Positions 59,215 through 64,000 of a stretch of DNA of 64,000 nt are shown piece by piece (the stretch's first letter is position 1; the number at the start of each line of letters is the position of its first letter). This DNA comes from Daphnia pulex (lineage: Eukaryota; Arthropoda; Branchiopoda; Diplostraca; Daphniidae): contig NC_060019.1 in assembly GCF_021134715.1 (NCBI RefSeq), positions 11,112,001 to 11,176,000 on the forward strand, given 5' to 3'. Below the pieces are notes generated by a model that saw nothing but the letters and a program-made list of their open reading frames with translations, made no database searches and was not told the DNA's origin. Position numbers and translations under genes: made by a program.

Positions 59215-62200
59215 AGGAGAACAAGTAAGATCGTCGACCTTTTTCGTACAAAATCTCAAGAGAAGAAATTTGTTAGAGATTTAGGGGTCTATAAAAAGAC
59301 CCGCGTAACAGCAATCAAACGAAGTAAGAGAGAGAGAGAGAAAAAAAGAAACTATGTACTCGATATGTTTTTGATATTCTATGACGAATAGTTTATTTGT
59401 TGTATTCTCCCACCGATTTCGTCGAGTCGTCACGTACGATTCGTTCGGGAAAAAAAAAACGGATTTCGGACAATCGATGCGGCTATTTGGAAATTTACTC
59501 ACATTCATCATTGAAACAAAAAGAAATATGAGGAAAAAAAAATTTGATAGGTTTGGTTGCATGCGCATTGATTGCGCATTATAGACAAAGCCGAATTACC
59601 CGCATCCTTGTGGGTTATCGAACAACAGCCGATTGTAAAGAGAAAAACAAAAATGGTCTTTCTCTTTTTTGTTTTTTTTGGCGAGGAAAGAAAAGAGAAG
59701 AAACAGCACAGAGGAGAAAACAAACCCACATCTGCATCGTATCTCCTGCCATTTTCTCTGGCGAGAGTTACGACCGAAATCAGTTTTCTCCCCAGTCCGG
59801 GTCACGCGCATCAGTTGAAACTGGAACGATTTGAAACATTGGGCGTTCGCCTGTGAAACATTTGAAATTGTCGTGTCAATGAATGAATGTCGTGCTGCGT
59901 TTCAATCTTTTTTCGAGAAAAGAACAATGGGCAAAACTCTATGCATTGAAAGTGAGCCAAAGAAGAACAATTGAAACCTTGAAAAAAAAAACCCAAACAG
60001 AGAAATGGTGTGCTTATAGTGGCACCCGATTGTTTCCTTTTCAAAGTGCATAATGACGAAACAAGTAGTATACGACAGTGAACCCTTCCGCCTCGGTTCA
60101 TCGCTCAGAATACATTCTGTACAGGAAAAAGCAGAGCCGTCCGTGACCTTGTCACGTCACGTGGCCTACTTCTTCAGGCCAAGACAACGCAAGCTCTTTT
60201 GTTTTTAGTTACAGACCAAGCCAAGCGGATCTCCGCTTTTTTTTTGTCTAAAGGAAAATGCCACTCTTTAAAAAGCCACTTGGAAATGTGCGCTATTACT
60301 TCTGGACCTGGCAGCGAAATTTTAGGTAATGCCTATGGTCAAAAGAACATTAGACCTCCCGTCGGTTCTCGGGATTCAACCATTTGAATGCAAAGGCTTT
60401 GCCAAGCCAAAGAAACTTTACATAAAATAATCCAGTAAAAAAAAAGAGCTGCGAATGATACACAAGTCCGTTTGATTATTCATGAACCGGTTGTTGCGTG
60501 ATGTTGTTTCGTCCCCTTCGCCAAGTGTCGCGGCTGGCCATGATTTACCTTAAATAGTTACATACGAGCGCGTACTTTATTTGGTTAAATAATTGCGGTG
60601 TATAATAGACACGCCCGCTCCTTCAACTCTCCGCTGAAACTGATTGGAATAAGCCAGGTAACTCAATCTGGAGTAATCTATTCATATCAGCTATAATCTG
60701 TTGACATATGATCCGGCTGTGTGCCCTTTTAAGGGTTCGAACAGGATTTGAGCACTTTAAACACTTCGTTTGCATCAACGATGGTGTCAACCTACTTTTT
60801 TTTTTTTACGAGCACCTCGTCAATTTCAAACTCTCCTTGCCACTCTTGACACACTCTCCCGCGGTCGGTCGGTCGGTCGTTCGTTCGCTCCATTCGTCTA
60901 TCTATACGTGAGTCTCTCGAGAGTGCAACAGTCACGACAGGTTCAAATGTCATTCGTCACGTAATGTGAGAATTGCTGTTCCGCAGAGAGTGGCCTTGCC
61001 TATTTTGGCTGGCTCAACAGGAAGACGATGGAACAGGTGTCGTTAGGTAATCATCAAGCAGTTTGCTAGGTGGTCGTGAACATGCAGCACAGGCATTATT
61101 ACGACGGGAAGGACTATAGACGAGCTTCGAGTTGAACGCGGGTAAAAGCTTTAAGAGGACGAGGAAACCGTCTCCTCACGAAAGTCAGAAATGTCGGAGA
61201 AAACCAAACGACTGGAAAGCCGCCGCCGCACGGAACTATTCATCTTCTTTCCACGACGTTGGAACTGGGACGCGCACGTATTAAAATGGGTATTAAAAAG
61301 AAGAAGAAGAAGAAGGGAGAAAAGTAAACGGGGAAAGGAATTGACGCGGTACCGCCGGACATGGCGAAGGTTCGTATAATTAATATCGTACTACACGTCG
61401 CCCGGGAATTTCTCGTGATGGGATCCTCACGCGCCGAGCTGATTCTTCATCCTTCCATTTCTCATCAGATTGGTGAAAGTCGAAATGATACTGCGTAGTA
61501 CGTGACGCTTTGCTAAAAATTTGCCGATAAATAAAATGATTGTTTATTAGCCTTTTCTTTCTATTTGACTTGGTTTCCCCTGCGGATATCGAACGCACAG
61601 GTGCGGCCGATGGTAACGGCACCGTGTCGACACCGATCTGTCGATTCACTCTTTTGGAGAATAATTTAAAAATAAATTCGTGCGTGCTCCAAAGGGAGGA
61701 TCGCTGTCAGTTCCAGTCTGACAGGAAAAAAACAAAAATTTGTTGTTCCAAGTGGGAGATCTTCTACAAAGAGGAGAAGAAGAAAAACCGAAATGTATTA
61801 AGACGAAATTTACATCGGCGACGTTGATGGTGGCAGCCCTGGGCAACACCGAATGCAGGCCAAGGATCTAACTCAACCGAGAAACGTTGCCGAGCGTGAT
61901 GGATCACTATGCACCGTCATAAGTCTGAGCATATTTCAACCGAACGCGTTTGCCAGCAGAGCATCACAAAACTGGTTTGCCGTGCAACGCATAAGTCATC
62001 AGTGACAGCAGCTACTCCGCATGTTGTCACAACACTCAACAACACTTTCAAACCGTACTATATTTGCACAACAAAGAAGTTGGATGAGAAAATTTCCATT
62101 CGCGCTTGAATAACAATGCGGGAGTGTTGGTGCGTTTCAGGCAACACGTACGCGGTAGGTATACTGTACGACAAGAGCCAAGTGACCGGAAATGTCTGAC

Positions 62201-63255
62201 CGCAACTTGAGCAACTCTATGGTAAGTCGTAAACGCAGTTCTTATTAGCCGCCTGTACAATTACCCAAGCACAACTCTTATTCTGTTTGTTCCTTTTTTA
62301 TTGACTGAAGGTAAATAAACTATTCAAGCGCGTCCAACGTCCTACACTCCGCAGTGCAGGTGAAAGTTGTCCTCGACTGCCTTCGGTTAAACCAAGAGGG
62401 AACATGTGAACAATTGGGAATAATCTGAAAGTGGTATGTACAACAAAGCGGACATCGCCTGTAGAGATTTGAAGAGTTTATCGGGCGTTAAAGATTCGCG
62501 GCAAACTTTTCGAAATCTAATCACGAGAACGAGGTTAACTCGACTATCGCCAGGGTATTTAGGGCTGCTGCCGCTTTCTGATTTCATTCAAGAATGCAGA
62601 CGTTTCATAGCCGGCTCGACATGATGACTCTTTGACTTAGTCATCCTTAAACAATTTTACGTCGCATCAGCCTGTCTCTCCTTTTCTGTGTAGACTTTTT
62701 TCTTTTTTTTTTAAAGAATCGTTTAAAGAGTTTCTCCGTCAACTATTTTTGTGCTGTACACAATAATTTAAAGGATAGAAAAAAAAAATCATCTTTATAC
62801 CGTAAAGGAATGGGCGGATGTCTCGACTCTCCGAGACCCGAGAGTTATGAAAAACATGCTGCCCCCATGAATAATGAGTATAATATTTGTGTTGTTTTTC
62901 TTTTACTTGCTTGTTTTATTTTCTCTTACGCATACAGTGCCTCGAGCAATTAAGTATGAATGGAATTTTCATCTAGAGGGAGATTTTTTAGATTTTTTCA
63001 CGCCCGAGGTTTTGATTTTCTCACGAATGGCACATTCTTCTTATTATCTTTTCTTCAATGGCTTCTTTCTTTTTTCTGTAACAGTGGGAGCAGGTTTCAC
63101 TGGCAACGTATACTTGTTGACAAACGTGGCAAGTTTCATTTTCGTCTGCTATTGTGGTCGGTCGGCATTACCGAGTGTTATTACGAAATTCTACGATAAA
63201 AAAAGCTACCAATGTGAAGATTGAGTCTACGCCATTATAAAAATAAATAGTGAAC
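59215..63255. other. Long intergenic region, no gene recognised
   Basis: About 4 kb. Has a GA run at 59327-59340, tandem GGTC units near 60864-60880 (CGGTCGGTCGGTCGTTCGTTCG), and a possible promoter-leader at 60600-60657 (TATAATAGAC, then ...AGCCAG|GTAACT with donor at 60658) that might serve the FAM174-type gene. Open frames at 61191-61379, 61380-61649 and 62874-63224 were read and show no domain, signal or splice support. Confidence 0.55.
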
Positions 63256-63932
63256 ATGTTTTCCTTTCGATTTTTTATTGCCTTGTGCCTTGTGTTAATG
63301 ATGATTGAAAACACATTGTCAACGGGCGAAAACGCACAGCAAACGTCCAACGACGATGTACAAAAGAAAGCGTTAGAAACTCAAAATCATGCCAACAATT
63401 CCGGTACTTCCACGATCCCCATAGGTATGTGTCGTTTTCACACATTTTTTGCTTTTAATCATTGTATTTAATTTTTAAGAGTTACATGTGGCCATTCACT
63501 TTCTGTTTTGAATCAGTTTCATTCCTTTTTCTATTTCATCATGCCTTTTCACTTGATTGCATAAGTGGGTAATTGGAATTTTCCCGTTGTGCAATTGCAG
63601 TTGGTAAAAATGAATCCCCAAACAATCAAACATGGAATTATGGATCCAGCTTCATTCCGAACAAGGATGCCTTGATCAGAAGCACATACGTCTTTGGCGG
63701 TCTCTGCTTCTTGGCCATTCTCTACTTTGTCTTTAGGACTTGCCGTTTAAGAAGAAGAAGGGGAAGTGGCAGAAGAACAGGCACTCGCAAGTATCGTCCT
63801 CTCAATTCAGGAGCTGGCAGCCAAGAAATGGAGCCTCTTGGAGATGGTGGTGATGATGACGAAGATGAAGACACACTGTTTGACTCCCAGCCCTCCACTG
63901 TAACTCACCCACCTCCTTCTCTGGGTATCTGA
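63256..63932 (+). CDS. FAM174-type single-pass membrane protein
   Basis: Two exons, 63256-63424 and 63601-63932, phase 1, 166 residues. The signal peptide FRFFIALCLVLMMIENTLS is followed by a short polar ectodomain with N-glycan sites (NES at 60, NQT at 65). Then RSTYVFGGLCFLAILYFVFR (transmembrane, about 84-101), a basic stop-transfer (RLRRRRGSGRR), KYRPLNS and an acidic tail with EMEPL and DEDTLFDS. This order, a helix followed by a Y-x-L-L-like motif, EM and a DEE/D-T-x-F-D/E box, is that of FAM174 (DUF1180) proteins, which sit in the secretory pathway; FAM174B affects Golgi organisation. The 3' end of the transcript lies beyond the window. Confidence 0.85.
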
Positions 63933-64000
63933 GTAGACCATTAATAGCCATTTCCTTAACAGATATTCACATTTAAACTTATTTAATTATTTCCCCATGT

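Noticed and set aside
60725-60745. GGGTTCGAAC resembling a tRNA B box
   Set aside because: No A box, acceptor stem pairing or anticodon arm can be built around it.
62874-63224. Hydrophobic plus-strand open frame upstream of the FAM174-type gene
   Set aside because: Its hydrophobicity comes from T-rich DNA; no conserved pattern, no splice partner, and it ends just before the true ATG at 63256.
1-64000. CRISPR arrays, rRNA, bacterial insertion sequences, complete retrotransposons or viral genes
   Set aside because: None was found; no regularly spaced repeats, reverse transcriptase, integrase or transposase motifs could be read in any frame.

Overview
The window looks like nuclear DNA of a crustacean, most likely a water flea (Daphnia). 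This is inferred from compact animal genes with very short GT-AG introns (often 55-100 bp), arthropod-type TATA/Inr promoters and a strongly arthropod gene set. There are no bacterial operons, rRNA genes or CRISPR arrays. Fourteen protein genes can be modelled exon by exon; in each, splice phases close without a frameshift.

Layout. 1-2.9 kb holds degenerate gene pieces: serine protease-like, kinase DFG-like, vitellogenin-like and RNA polymerase I large-subunit-like. 2.9-8.5 kb is mostly non-coding, with a TATA motif at 6.6 kb and two adjacent perfect palindromes near 7.25 kb. 8.5-10.3 kb (minus) is copy A of a secreted Ala/Gly/Ser/Tyr-rich repeat protein. 10.3-24.5 kb is a long microsatellite-rich non-coding domain with a candidate 5' exon near 20.4 kb. 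It leads into a five-coding-exon gene (24.7-33.1 kb) for a low-complexity nuclear-type protein ending in two C2H2 fingers.

From 33.6 kb the genes are dense: VPS35L of the retriever complex (+), a calmodulin-like EF-hand protein (+), copy B of the repeat protein (-), a ZP-domain membrane protein (+), a promethin/LDAF1-like lipid-droplet protein (+), phosphomannomutase (+), endonuclease V (-), a short-chain dehydrogenase (-), protein disulfide isomerase A3/ERp57 (+), a TPR membrane protein (+), an SLC46-type MFS transporter (+) and, after 4 kb of non-coding DNA, a FAM174-type membrane protein (+) at the right edge.

Most neighbours are unrelated housekeeping genes rather than a pathway cluster. 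Points of interest are the duplicated repeat-protein gene (direct copies about 32.6 kb apart, with introns and promoter retained), the unusual zinc-finger gene with its large non-coding domain, the overlapping 3' ends of phosphomannomutase and endonuclease V, an ERSE-like site in front of ERp57, and the paired palindromes.
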